A stretch of 64,000 nucleotides of DNA from BP-133 sp040756995 (GCA_040756995.1 JBFLYK010000011.1:92575-156574); one strand, 5' to 3'. Shown: positions 28,054-36,806, counted from the first letter of the stretch. The notes: generated from the letters alone by a model not told the origin. Translations and numbers: made by a program.

Positions 28054-28472
28054 GCCTCGGCGGCCCGGGCCTTCTCCAGGGCCTCTTCGAGCTCCCAGGT
28101 GTCGACGGCGCCGACGAAGCCGGCCCGGACGACCCCCTCGGCGTCGGCCAGGACCACCATCGGGACGCCCTCGATCCGGTAGCGGTCGTGGAGCGCCTTG
28201 TCGGCCTTGGCCTCGACCTGGACGGTGGCCACGGTGTCCGACTCCAGGCTGCAGACCCGGGACACCATCGGCGCGCAGGAGTCGCAGGTGCGGGACGAGA
28301 AGAGCACGAACAGCCAGGGGACGTCCGGGCGGGGGAAGTCGTGGCGGTCGAGCTGGGCCGGGACGGGGTAGGCGTCGCGGGTGGGCGGGGCCGGCCGGCG
28401 CCGCTCCAGCATCCGGGCGACGAGAACCGCCGCCAGGATGACCAGCAGCGCCACGATCAGTCGACTCGTCAC
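28050..28472 (-). CDS. Membrane-anchored thioredoxin-like protein
   Basis: 140 residues. An N-terminal TM helix (SRLIVALLVILAAVLVARML) precedes a thioredoxin fold with FSSRTCDSCAPM (Cys63/Cys66 redox pair) and the cis-Pro loop IEGVPMVVLAD. It probably acts as an extracytoplasmic thiol oxidoreductase. It is convergent with ftsH and overlaps its last 4 bp. Confidence 0.82.
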   Translation of the reverse strand: MTSRLIVALLVILAAVLVARMLERRRPAPPTRDAYPVPAQLDRHDFPRPDVPWLFVLFSSRTCDSCAPMVSRVCSLESDTVATVQVEAKADKALHDRYRIEGVPMVVLADAEGVVRAGFVGAVDTWELEEALEKARAAEA

Positions 28473-28593
28473 GCACCGAAACGTACCGGACCACCCGCCG
28501 GCATCGTCCCCGGTCCGGAGGGGGCGCTGCTAACTTTTGTTATACAGATTGGACGCGACGGGCAGCAGTCGGGCTGCCGGGAAGGACGAACGC

Positions 28594-28869
28594 ATGGTGC
28601 CGAGGGCCGTTCAGGACGCCGGGTACACCGCTGTCGGCCTCGGGGTTCTGGCCCTGCAGCAGGTCCAGAACCGCCGGCGGGAGATCGCCCAGAAGGTCAG
28701 CACCGAGCTGAGCGCCGCCGGCCGCCAGGCCCAGGCCGTCCTCACCGAGGCGAAGACCAAGGCGGCGCCGGTGACGAGCCGGCTCGAGAGCCTGCCCCGG
28801 TTGCCCGGGCCGATCGGTCAGGTCGTCGAGGTCGGGCGGACCCGGCTCTGCGAGGCGCTGCGGCCCTAA
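28594..28869 (+). CDS. Small hypothetical helical protein
   Basis: 91 residues from ATG 28594 with AAGGA upstream. RAVQDAGYTAVGLGVLALQQ could be a short membrane-associating helix. The rest is a charged helix (QKVSTELSAAGRQAQAVLTE) and a Pro-containing end. I do not recognise the family; similar short proteins beside coiled-coil proteins occur in actinobacteria. It faces the coiled-coil gene convergently. Confidence 0.55.
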   Translation: MVPRAVQDAGYTAVGLGVLALQQVQNRRREIAQKVSTELSAAGRQAQAVLTEAKTKAAPVTSRLESLPRLPGPIGQVVEVGRTRLCEALRP

Positions 28870-28873
28870 GCGC

Positions 28874-30244
28874 TCAGCGGTCCCGGCGAGGAAGCAGGCC
28901 GAAGCGGCGGTCGGGGATCGGGGTTTCCTCCGGGGGCTGGAAGACCGAGTCCTCCGGTTCCTTGGCTGACGCCTCGTCGCCTTCGTCGGAGGCCTCGGCG
29001 GCCTTCTGGAGCTCCTCGACCCGGTAGGGGCCGGAGGGCTCGCCCTCGGTCGGCGGGGCGGGCGGGCCGGCCACGCCCGCCATCAGGTCGGCGGCCGCCT
29101 CCCGGGCCGCTTCGGCCAGGGACCGCACCTCGGTCAGCGCCTGCTCGATCTCCGGCCGGGCGGCCACCGCCGCCTCCACCACCGGGCGGATGGCCTGGAA
29201 GTGGGCGCCGACCACCTGCGACTCGGCCACGATCCGCTCCAGGATCCCGGCCTCCGAGGCGATGCTGGCCGCCCGCAGGTCGTCGAGCCGGGCGGCGGTG
29301 TCCTCCTGCAGGCGGCGCAGGGATCCTTCGAGCCCGGTGAGACGGGCCACGACCGTGCTGTCGAGGGCGCCGACCCCGGTGGACTCCCCCGGGGCGCCGG
29401 CCGCGATCGGGCGTCCGCTGGCCAGCGACGTCCGCAGGTCGGCCAGCTGCTCGTCGACCGCCTGGGCCAGCGCCTCGATGCGGTGCTCCAGGTCCGACGT
29501 CTTCACGAACTCCTCGATGCGGCCGGAGCGTTCGTCGAGGGCCAGCTCCAGGGACTTGAGCCGGCGCCCGATCTCCTCCGAGCGCACCGTGTCCTCCAAG
29601 AGGCTGAGCCGCTCAGCCACGGTGGCCTCCAGGGCATCGAGCCGGCGGACGACGTCGCTGCTGCGCAGCATGCCCTCCAGCCCCGCCAGCCGGTCGGCCA
29701 CCGCTTTCTCCAGGTCCTCCAGCCGCGACCCGAGCGAGGGGTCGAAGGCCACGGCGTCGACGCCGGCCAGCTCTCCCAGGGTCCGTTCCATCCGGCCGAG
29801 GCGGTCGGTCAGCTCCTCGAGCTTCACGGCCTCCTCGATGTTCCCCAGCCGGCGTTTGACCGTGGCCTCCAGCGCCAGGAGCCGGGCGCCGGTGTCGTCG
29901 CCGCCGAGCGACTGCTCGACGTGATGGAGGCGGTCGGCCATCGCTCCCAGCCGGTTGTCGAGCTCCGTGCGCACCACGCGCTCGACGCTGGCCAGCCGGT
30001 TCCCGATCATCTCCTCCAGCAGCTCGATGCGGCCTTCGAGCTGCCCGTCGGCGCCGAGCTGGCGGCTCAGCTCGCCCAGCCGCTCGGTCACGATCCGCTC
30101 CAGGGCCTCGACCTTGCGCTCGACCTCGGCGAACGTCTCCCGCTGCGCCCGCTGCTCGGCCAGCTGGGCGACCAGGGCCCGGTTGAACAGTTCGTCGACC
30201 CGCGGCGGCCCGTCCGGCAGGTCGGGGTTCTCGGGGCTCGTCAT
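28874..30244 (-). CDS. Long coiled-coil protein with 27-residue repeats
   Basis: 456 residues from ATG 30244. Residues about 60-270 consist of consecutive units near 27 residues built as RLxxLExxVxxRLxxLExxV plus a 7-residue spacer, for example RLDALEATVAERLSLLEDTV and RLEDLEKAVADRLAGLEGML. A Pro/Gly break and a second helical part (ARLTGLEGSLRRLQEDTAAR) follow, then an acidic Pro-rich tail. There is no signal peptide or TM. A cytoplasmic scaffold or filament-forming role is plausible; no family is recognised. Confidence 0.75.
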   Translation of the reverse strand: MTSPENPDLPDGPPRVDELFNRALVAQLAEQRAQRETFAEVERKVEALERIVTERLGELSRQLGADGQLEGRIELLEEMIGNRLASVERVVRTELDNRLGAMADRLHHVEQSLGGDDTGARLLALEATVKRRLGNIEEAVKLEELTDRLGRMERTLGELAGVDAVAFDPSLGSRLEDLEKAVADRLAGLEGMLRSSDVVRRLDALEATVAERLSLLEDTVRSEEIGRRLKSLELALDERSGRIEEFVKTSDLEHRIEALAQAVDEQLADLRTSLASGRPIAAGAPGESTGVGALDSTVVARLTGLEGSLRRLQEDTAARLDDLRAASIASEAGILERIVAESQVVGAHFQAIRPVVEAAVAARPEIEQALTEVRSLAEAAREAAADLMAGVAGPPAPPTEGEPSGPYRVEELQKAAEASDEGDEASAKEPEDSVFQPPEETPIPDRRFGLLPRRDR

Positions 30245-30359
30245 CGGCCGAAGTGTAAGCGCCTGTCGCGGCTCGGTCGCAAGGCGGGTGGCCGAGCCTC
30301 TCAGCCCGGCCCCCGGCCCGGATCGACACCGGGTGACCGGGTGCGCTATCCCTTCGGCG

Positions 30360-31355
30360 ATGGGGACGATCGCGGCCCTCGCCGGGGGCGTCGGGGCGGC
30401 CCGGTTCCTCCGGGGGCTGGTGCGGGCCGTACCGGCCGAAGATGTCGTCATCATCGGCAACACCGGTGATGACGAGGTCTTCCACGGGCTGCACGTCTCC
30501 CCCGACCTCGACACCGTCACCTACACGCTGGCCGGGGCGGTGGGACCGGCCGGATGGGGTCTGGCCGACGACACCTTCCGAACGCTGGAGGCCTACGCCC
30601 GCTACGGCGAGGCCACCTGGTTCCGCCTCGGCGACGCCGACCTGGCCACCCACCTGTACCGCACCAGCCGGCTGCGGGAAGGAGCCACGCTGACCGAGGT
30701 GACGGCGGAGATCACCCTGGCCTGGGACGTCAAGGCCCGGCTGCTGCCGATGTCCGACGACCGGGTGGCGACCGTGATCGACGTCGCCCGGGCGTCCGCA
30801 GCGGCTCACGCCGCGCCTGTCGGGGGGACACCCCCCATCCCCCCGGGGGGCGGCCCGCCCGTTCGGATGGCCATGCAGGAATGGTTCGTGCGGGAGCGGG
30901 CCCAACCGCCGGTGGCCGCCGTCCACTTCGAGGGAGCCGACAAGGCCAAGCCGGGGCCGGCGGTGCTCGACGCGCTGGCCGAGGCCGACGCCGTGCTGCT
31001 CTGCCCGTCCAACCCGGTGATCTCCATCGGGCCGATCCTCGCCCTGCCCGGCGTGCGTGACGTCCTGCGCCGGCGGCGGGCGCAGGTGATCGGAGTCAGC
31101 CCGATCATCCGGGGAGCGACCGTGAAGGGGCCCGCCGACCGCCTCATGGCCGCAGCCGGGATCGAGGTCTCCTGCGCCGGCATCGCCTCCATCTACTCCG
31201 ACATCTGCGCCACCCTGCTGGTCGACGAGAGCGACGCCGACCGGGCCGCCGACGTGGAGGCCCACGACGTCCGGGCGGCGGTGGCGCCGATCCTCATGCG
31301 CGACGCCGACGGCGCCGCCGACCTCGCCCGCCGGGCGCTCGACCTCATCCGCTGA
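30360..31355 (+). CDS. cofD: 2-phospho-L-lactate transferase (coenzyme F420 biosynthesis)
   Basis: 331 residues. Family blocks: ALAGGVGAARFLRGL (7-21), IIGNTGDDEVFHGLHVSPDL, PSNPVISIGPILALPGVR and GVSPIIRGATVKGPADRLM. It transfers the phospholactyl/phosphoenolpyruvyl moiety to Fo. Residues 151-168 are a Pro/Gly insertion (VGGTPPIPPGGGPP) encoded by a G/C-run palindrome found in two other places. The gene lies 3 bp before cofE. Confidence 0.95.
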   Translation: MGTIAALAGGVGAARFLRGLVRAVPAEDVVIIGNTGDDEVFHGLHVSPDLDTVTYTLAGAVGPAGWGLADDTFRTLEAYARYGEATWFRLGDADLATHLYRTSRLREGATLTEVTAEITLAWDVKARLLPMSDDRVATVIDVARASAAAHAAPVGGTPPIPPGGGPPVRMAMQEWFVRERAQPPVAAVHFEGADKAKPGPAVLDALAEADAVLLCPSNPVISIGPILALPGVRDVLRRRRAQVIGVSPIIRGATVKGPADRLMAAAGIEVSCAGIASIYSDICATLLVDESDADRAADVEAHDVRAAVAPILMRDADGAADLARRALDLIR

Positions 31356-31358
31356 TCC

Positions 31359-32063
31359 GTGATCGAGCTCATCCCCCTTCCCGGGCTGCCGGAGATCCGG
31401 CCCGGCGTCGTCCTGGCTCCCCTGCTCGTCGAGGCCGCGGTCGCCGCCGGCCGCCCGTTGCAGGCCGGCGACTGCCTGGTGGTGACGCAGAAGGTCGTGT
31501 CCAAGGCCGAGGGGCGCCTCGTCGAACTCGATCCCGGCGACGTCGACGCCCGGCGGCGGCTGGTGGAGGCGGAATCCGTCCGCATCCTCCGCCGGCGCGG
31601 CGACCTCGTCATCTCCGAGACCCGGCACGGCTTCGTCTGCGCCAACGCCGGCGTCGACCTGTCCAACGTCGACGACGGGTGGGCGGCCCTTCTGCCGGTG
31701 GACGGCGACCGCTCGGCCCGGCGCATCCGGGACGGTATCCGGGCGGCAGCCGGGATCGAGGTGGCGGTGGTGATCTCCGACACCTTCGGCCGGCCGTGGC
31801 GCCACGGCCTGGTCGACGTCGCCATCGGCGTGGCCGGCCTGGCCGCCGTCGTCGACCTCCGGGGCACGGAGGACGACCGGGGCCGGGCGCTCCAGGTGAC
31901 CGAGGTGGCCGTGGCCGACGAGGTCGCCTCGGCCGCCGAACTGGTCATGGGCAAGGCGAAAGGAATCCCGGCCGCCCTCGTGCGGGGCCTCGACGCCGCC
32001 TGGCTGCGGGATTCGTCAGTCCGGGAACTGATCCGCCCCCCGGCCGACGACCTCTTCCGGTAG
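31359..32063 (+). CDS. cofE: Coenzyme F420-0:L-glutamate ligase
   Basis: 234 residues from GTG 31359. Motifs: CLVVTQKVVSKAEGRLVEL, ETRHGFVCANAGVDLSNVD, VVISDTFGRPWRHGLVDVAIG and AELVMGKAKGIPAALVRG. It adds glutamates to F420-0. The length matches the stand-alone CofE domain; the nitroreductase-like C-terminal part of mycobacterial FbiB is absent. Directly downstream of cofD in one operon. Confidence 0.95.
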   Translation: MIELIPLPGLPEIRPGVVLAPLLVEAAVAAGRPLQAGDCLVVTQKVVSKAEGRLVELDPGDVDARRRLVEAESVRILRRRGDLVISETRHGFVCANAGVDLSNVDDGWAALLPVDGDRSARRIRDGIRAAAGIEVAVVISDTFGRPWRHGLVDVAIGVAGLAAVVDLRGTEDDRGRALQVTEVAVADEVASAAELVMGKAKGIPAALVRGLDAAWLRDSSVRELIRPPADDLFR

Positions 32064-32072
32064 CCCACCTCC

Positions 32073-32118
32073 AACTGGCGTTCGATTACCGGGATATAGC
32101 GGAAAAGGAACGCCAGTT
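32073..32118. repeat. Hairpin repeat family A, copy 3
   Basis: AACTGGCGTTC ... GAACGCCAGTT arms (11 bp) and the core GATTACCGGGATATAGCGG. It lies right after cofE and matches the pair upstream of mtnA. Confidence 0.85.
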
Positions 32119-32143
32119 GGCCGGGGTCGGGGCGGGCCGGCGC

Positions 32144-32189
32144 AACTGGCGTTCGATTACCGGGATATAGCGGAAAAGGAACGCCAGTT
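32144..32189. repeat. Hairpin repeat family A, copy 4
   Basis: Identical to copy 3 and 71 bp from it in direct orientation. The pair lies between convergent genes. Confidence 0.85.
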
Positions 32190-32220
32190 CAGAAGGCGGG
32201 CGGCGGGCGGGGCGGAGACG

Positions 32221-32259
32221 CGGAAGCGGGGGAGGCTCGTGGGTCCTCCCCCGCTTCCG
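32221..32259. terminator. 15-bp perfect hairpin between convergent genes
   Basis: CGGAAGCGGGGGAGG and CCTCCCCCGCTTCCG form a perfect stem with a 9-nt loop, 31 bp from the stop of the minus-strand gene at 32290. It is probably a terminator for that gene. Confidence 0.75.
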
Positions 32260-32289
32260 ATTGGTGGGACGTGCCCTACTGAGTGCCGG

Positions 32290-33153
32290 TTAGTTGAGGA
32301 GTCCGCCGCCGAGGAGGTTGTTGACGCCGAGGAGGCTGCCGTCGCCGAGGATGCCCTCGACCACGCCGTTGACGCCGTTGCCGTCGTCTTCCTCGTCGTC
32401 ACCGAGCTGGTCGCTGGTGTCGTTCCCGTTGGTGGTGGAGACGACCTTCAGGTCCTTGCCGATGCCCTTGCCGCTGGCCTTGCAGACCGACTGCGACACG
32501 ACCACGTCGCCCTTGCCGAGGATCCCGTCGAGGGCCAGGTGGAGGGCGTTGACGGTGACGATGACCGAGCTGCCCTTGGCGCTGGAGTGCTTCTCCACCT
32601 TCTGCTCGTTGAGGATCAGCTCGCCGATGAGGGGAACCGAGATCCGGCTGTTGGGCCGGGCGGCGAGGGCCACCATGTCGGCGCCCACCAGGCCGTTGAG
32701 GACGGATCCGTCGGCGAAGACGAGGTCGCTGGCCACCTTGACGGCGTCAGCCGACACCTCGCACTCCGACTTCACCACCTTGACGAGCAGCTCGCCGAGC
32801 AGCTGCAGCTTGACGGTCGCCACCCGGGCCGAAGCCTTGGAGTAGATGTCCTTGGTGACCTTGGTCTGGGCGCCGGTGGCGAGGACGAGGGCCTCGATCA
32901 GCGGCGGAACCTCGGCCTTGAGCACGTTCTCGTACCGGGGGCCGGCATCGCCCGACAGGCGCAGGCGGGCCAGGGGGCCCACGTCGAGGGGGAGCGCGCC
33001 GAGGACGTCGACATCGACGTCGAGGGCGAAGGCACCCGCCTTCGCTGCACCGCCAAGCCCGCCGCGGCCCCGGTCGGCGCTGGCTGGCACCACGGCCGTA
33101 GCCATGAGCCCCAGGACGGCGATCGCCACGACTCCGTGGCGCCGCAGCCTCAT
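32290..33153 (-). CDS. Secreted protein, choice-of-anchor-P-like
   Basis: 287 residues from ATG 33153 (AAGG 8 nt upstream). Signal peptide RRHGVVAIAVLGLMATAVVP-ASA. The domain contains SSVIVTVNALHLALDGI and GDVVVSQSVC, the VNALH/GD-V pattern of the choice-of-anchor P family. A low-complexity C-terminus (DDEEDDGNGVNGVVEG ... LLGGGLLN) may be an unusual anchor. The function of the family is unknown. It is divergent from the response-regulator gene. Confidence 0.65.
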   Translation of the reverse strand: MRLRRHGVVAIAVLGLMATAVVPASADRGRGGLGGAAKAGAFALDVDVDVLGALPLDVGPLARLRLSGDAGPRYENVLKAEVPPLIEALVLATGAQTKVTKDIYSKASARVATVKLQLLGELLVKVVKSECEVSADAVKVASDLVFADGSVLNGLVGADMVALAARPNSRISVPLIGELILNEQKVEKHSSAKGSSVIVTVNALHLALDGILGKGDVVVSQSVCKASGKGIGKDLKVVSTTNGNDTSDQLGDDEEDDGNGVNGVVEGILGDGSLLGVNNLLGGGLLN

Positions 33154-33473
33154 GTCTCTGACCTTCTTCACGCGGATACCTCCGAACATTTCGCTCACCA
33201 CGATCCGTGTTCACGGACGGGCCCTACATGCGGAGCGTGCCAGACCGGACGAACCGTGCAAATGGCTCATCGGTACCGCCGCGGTACTGGGCCCGGTACC
33301 GGTACTCGCGTCTTCTTGAGAGGAAGTTGTTCACTCAAGTGGCACATGTGAGCTGACTTTCGCTACCCTGTTCGGACCGGCAGATCCGGTCATCGGCGAC
33401 CGGTGCGGCGGCTGAGCCTCGACGGCGTTTGTCTCGGACAGTGGCCGAGCGTGGAGGCGAGGAGGTGACCGGA

Positions 33474-34130
33474 ATGGCCCGAATCCGCTGTGTCCTCGGA
33501 GACCGATCGGTGTTCTTCACGGAGGGCCTCCGGGCGATCCTCCGGCAGAGCCCGGTGGCCACCATCATCGGGACGACGCAGTCCCCCGAGGACGTCCCGG
33601 CGCTGGTCAGCCGGATGCAGCCCGACGTCGTGCTGGTGAGCTTCGAGCCGCCGCCCGCCTCGCTGGCCGTGGCCCGGATCATTCCCGACGTCCCGGTCCT
33701 GATCCTGACCTGGTCCCGCCGGGAGGACGACCTGCTCGACGCCCTCCGGGCCGGCGCCACCGGCTTCCTCCACAAAGAGGTGGAGCCCGACGAGCTGCTC
33801 CGGGCCATCGAGGCCGTCGCCGCCGGCCGCACCGCCTTCCCCCCGGGCTGGGAGCGGCTGCTGGTCAGCCGGCTCGACGGCCACCGCCCACCCGGGCACC
33901 GGCTGCACGATCCGGTCACGCTCACCCAGCGGGAGCGCGACATCGTCCAGCTCATCGTCGACGGGCATTCCAACAAGGCCCTGGCTGCCGCGCTGGGCAT
34001 CGCCCATCAGACGGCCAAGAACCACGTCCGCCACGTGATGGCGAAACTCCGCGTCAGCTCCCGGGTCCAGCTCGTCGCCTGGGCCCTGGAACGCGGTTAT
34101 GTCCCCACGCAGACCGCCGCTACGGCGTAG
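33474..34130 (+). CDS. Atypical LuxR-family response regulator lacking the phospho-Asp
   Basis: 218 residues from ATG 33474 with GAGGAGG upstream. The receiver fold is kept (Thr79 in LILTW, Lys101 in FLHKE), but the phospho-acceptor position is Ser56 (DVVLVSFEPP where DVVLLDxxMP is usual) and the acidic pair is Asp10-Arg11. The LuxR HTH is intact (LTQRERDIVQLIVDGHSNKA ... HQTAKNHVRHVM). It should act without phosphorylation, perhaps by ligand or protein binding. No kinase is nearby; surface-glycan genes follow on the other strand. Confidence 0.85.
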   Translation: MARIRCVLGDRSVFFTEGLRAILRQSPVATIIGTTQSPEDVPALVSRMQPDVVLVSFEPPPASLAVARIIPDVPVLILTWSRREDDLLDALRAGATGFLHKEVEPDELLRAIEAVAAGRTAFPPGWERLLVSRLDGHRPPGHRLHDPVTLTQRERDIVQLIVDGHSNKALAAALGIAHQTAKNHVRHVMAKLRVSSRVQLVAWALERGYVPTQTAATA

Positions 34131-34142
34131 CGCCGACGGCGG

Positions 34143-35093
34143 TCAGCTCCCCGCTTCCCGGGCCCGGAACCAGGCCAGGGTGCGGTCGAGCCCGTCCTCC
34201 AGGGTGTGCAGCGGCTTCCAGCCCAGCTCCTGACCGATCACGGTGGGGTCGAGCGCCGAGCGGGCCAGCTCCCCGGGCCGGGCGGGGGCGTAGACCGGCG
34301 GGTCGGTGAAGTCGGTCAGGCGGGCCATGGTGGCGAAGAGCTCGTTGACGCTGGTCTCGGTCCCGGTGCCGACGTTGGCCAGCAGCCCGCTGCCCCCGGT
34401 GCGGGCCCGGGCGAAGGCGTCGACCACGTCGTCGACGAAGACGAAGTCGCGGGTCTGGTTGCCGTCGCCGAAGATCGTCGGCACCTCGCCGGCCAGGAGC
34501 TTCCCGGCGAAGATGGCCACGACCCCCGCCTCACCGTGCGGGTCCTGGCGCGGCCCGTAGACGTTGGCCAGGGCCAGCACCGTGTAGTCGAGGCCGTGGA
34601 TCTCCTTGTAGTAGTGCAGGTAGTCCCCCACCGCCTTCTTGGCCACGCCGTAGGGCGACACCGGCCGGCGGCTGTGGGTCTCGGCCACCGGCAACGCCTC
34701 GGGGAGGCCGTAGAGGGTGCCGCCCGACCCGGCGAAGACGATCTTGCTGGTGCCGGCGGCCACCGCCGCCTGGCAGAGATGCAGCGAGCCGAGGATGTTG
34801 ATGTCGGCGTCCAGCACCGGGTTCTCGACCGACACCCGCACGTCGGCCTGGGCGGCGAGGTGGAAGATCATCTCCGGCCGCCGGGAGGCGACCACGTCGG
34901 CCAGGCCCGGATGGCGGATGTCGAGCCGGTGGAACGACAGCCGGCCGCCGGCCATGGCCCGGGCCGGCCCGAGGTTGGCCAACGACCCGGTCGAGAGGTC
35001 GTCGATCACGTCGACCTCCTCCCCTTCGGCCAGCAGCCGCTCGACGAGGCCGGCGCCGATGAACCCGGCCCCGCCCGTCACCAGGATCCTCAT
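34143..35093 (-). CDS. NAD-dependent sugar epimerase (UDP-glucose 4-epimerase-like)
   Basis: 316 residues, extended SDR family. MRILVTGGAGFIGAGLVERL gives the GxxGxxG site; the catalytic YxxxK is in SPYGVAKKAVGDYLH with the Ser upstream in FAGSGGTLYG; ANVYGPRQDPHGEAGVV is typical of GalE/WbpP-like enzymes. It would epimerise a UDP-sugar for surface glycans. Its start overlaps the end of the nucleotidyltransferase gene (4 bp). Confidence 0.88.
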   Translation of the reverse strand: MRILVTGGAGFIGAGLVERLLAEGEEVDVIDDLSTGSLANLGPARAMAGGRLSFHRLDIRHPGLADVVASRRPEMIFHLAAQADVRVSVENPVLDADINILGSLHLCQAAVAAGTSKIVFAGSGGTLYGLPEALPVAETHSRRPVSPYGVAKKAVGDYLHYYKEIHGLDYTVLALANVYGPRQDPHGEAGVVAIFAGKLLAGEVPTIFGDGNQTRDFVFVDDVVDAFARARTGGSGLLANVGTGTETSVNELFATMARLTDFTDPPVYAPARPGELARSALDPTVIGQELGWKPLHTLEDGLDRTLAWFRAREAGS

Positions 35094-36097
35094 GCCACCG
35101 CCCCCGGACTCCCGGGCGCTTCCAGGCGGGCGCCGGCCAGGCGCTCCCCGGGCGGTACGGCGGCGCCCGGCCCGACGATCGTCACCCCGGACACGGCGGC
35201 CCCGGCCTCGACCGTCGCCCCGGCGGCCAGGATCGAGTCGGTCACCTCGGCTCCGGCGCCGACCCGGGCCCCGTCGAAGAGCACCGACCGCAGGACCTTG
35301 GCGCCGGCCTCGACGACCGCGCCGGCGCCCAGCACCGACCCGTCGACCGCCGCCCCCGGCGCCACCGTGGCGCCCTCTCCGAGCAGCGAGGCGCCGCCGC
35401 TGCGTTCGAGCCGGTCGGCGTTGGCCTCGAGGTACTTGGCCGGGGTGCCGATGTCGAGCCAGTAGGCGGGGGACGGGAGGGCGAACAGCCGCCCGTTGCG
35501 GGCCAGCAGGCCGGGGAACGTCTCCCGTTCGATCGACACCGCCCGTCCGGAGGGGATGTCGTCGAGGACGGAAGGTTCGAGGACGTAGGTGCCGGCGTTG
35601 ATCCAGTCGGTGGGAGCCTCGCCCGGCGGGGGCTTCTCCACGAAGCGCAGGACCCGGCCCTCGTCGTCGGTCGGCACGACGCCGAACGCCGACGGGTCGT
35701 CGACCCGGGTGAGGGCGATCGTGGCCTCCGCCTCCCGCTCCTCGTGGAAGCGCACGAGGGCCGACACGTCGAGGTCGGTGAGGACGTCGCCGTTGCAGAC
35801 CAGGAAGCGGCTCGTCACCCCGCCGGCCTCGGCGGCGAAGCGGATGGCGCCGGCGGTGCCGAGCGGCTCCGGCTCCGTGGCCACCTGGACCGGAAGGTCG
35901 GAGAAGGACCGGCCGGCGAAGGCATCGGACCGGTAGCCGAGCGACAGCACGACCTCGGTGACGCCGTGACCGGCCAGCCAGCTCAGCTGGTGCTCGAGGA
36001 ACGGCCGGTTGACGATCGGCAGTAGCGGCTTCGGCGTGGTCCAGGTGAGGGGCCGGAGACGCGTGCCCTCGCCTCCGGCCAGGACAATGGCCTTCAC
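35090..36097 (-). CDS. Sugar-1-phosphate nucleotidyltransferase with hexapeptide tail
   Basis: 335 residues. MKAIVLAGGEGTRLRPLTWT is the NTP_transferase signature, followed by TPKPLLPIVNRPFLEHQLSW and the metal-site CNGDVLTD. From about residue 245 the hexapeptide left-handed beta-helix begins (LLGEGATVAPGAAVDGSVLG ...). The layout matches GDP-mannose pyrophosphorylase-like enzymes; the sugar cannot be fixed from sequence. It is coupled to the epimerase gene. Confidence 0.88.
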   Translation of the reverse strand: MKAIVLAGGEGTRLRPLTWTTPKPLLPIVNRPFLEHQLSWLAGHGVTEVVLSLGYRSDAFAGRSFSDLPVQVATEPEPLGTAGAIRFAAEAGGVTSRFLVCNGDVLTDLDVSALVRFHEEREAEATIALTRVDDPSAFGVVPTDDEGRVLRFVEKPPPGEAPTDWINAGTYVLEPSVLDDIPSGRAVSIERETFPGLLARNGRLFALPSPAYWLDIGTPAKYLEANADRLERSGGASLLGEGATVAPGAAVDGSVLGAGAVVEAGAKVLRSVLFDGARVGAGAEVTDSILAAGATVEAGAAVSGVTIVGPGAAVPPGERLAGARLEAPGSPGAVA

Positions 36098-36156
36098 CGA
36101 ACCGAACCTACTACGACCGACTTCCCCGTCCCGGTAGCCCGGCCGGGGACGGAGCC

Positions 36157-36795
36157 CTAGCCCTGCGGGGCGCCCTGACCCTCGCCGGCGTTCGGGTTGG
36201 CGAGGTTCGGGATGCTGGCCGGCTTGGGGATCTCAGCCCCTTCGGGCACGAAGGCGATGGTCAGCGCCGCGCCGTCGAGCACCCTGACCTTCTCCGGGTC
36301 GGTGTAGTCCGTGTACTCCTCGCCGGCGGCGCTCGGCCACTGCCGGAACACCAGCCGGCCGGGGTCCTTGCCGTCGCACTTGTCGCCGTTCTTCATGAGC
36401 TGCCCGCCCGGCACCTGGATCTCGGTGGACGTCAGCTTGAAGTCGGGCATCCCTTCCACGAACCGGGCCAGGTTGGCGTTGGGACCGCGATCGAGGATCG
36501 AGCCGGTGACGTAGGGCTCGACGTGGAGCAGGCCGTCGTTGTGGGTGTGCACCCCGAGCAGCCGCGACGGCTGCGGGAGGTTCGGCTGCGGCGTGCCGCA
36601 GATGTTGATCCCGTAGGCGGTGTGCCAGTGGTCGTTGAGGCCCGGCGGCTCTTCGGTCGTCTCGCCGCCGCCCCGGCTGAGGGCGATGCCCACGCCGCCC
36701 AGCGCCACGATGGCCACGATGACGATGGTGAACCCGAGGCTGCTCTTGCGGGCCTTTACCTTGACCGGACGCTTCTTGCGGGAGGCCTTACCCAT
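36157..36795 (-). CDS. Membrane-anchored His-rich extracellular protein
   Basis: 212 residues. A Lys/Arg-rich start (MGKASRKKRPVKVKARK) and a single TM helix (LGFTIVIVAIVALGGVGIAL) put the rest outside. LNDHWHTAYGINICG and LLGVHTHNDGLLHVEPY carry six His that look like a metal site. The recurrent pairing of this domain with actinobacterial membrane proteins suggests a conserved but unnamed family. It lies among glycan genes. No enzymatic function can be claimed. Confidence 0.65.
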   Translation of the reverse strand: MGKASRKKRPVKVKARKSSLGFTIVIVAIVALGGVGIALSRGGGETTEEPPGLNDHWHTAYGINICGTPQPNLPQPSRLLGVHTHNDGLLHVEPYVTGSILDRGPNANLARFVEGMPDFKLTSTEIQVPGGQLMKNGDKCDGKDPGRLVFRQWPSAAGEEYTDYTDPEKVRVLDGAALTIAFVPEGAEIPKPASIPNLANPNAGEGQGAPQG

Positions 36796-36806
36796 GACTG
36801 GCTAGG

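Noticed and set aside
26380..28494. 704-residue minus-strand open frame opposite ftsH
   Set aside because: Antisense shadow of ftsH; no start signal or family motif.
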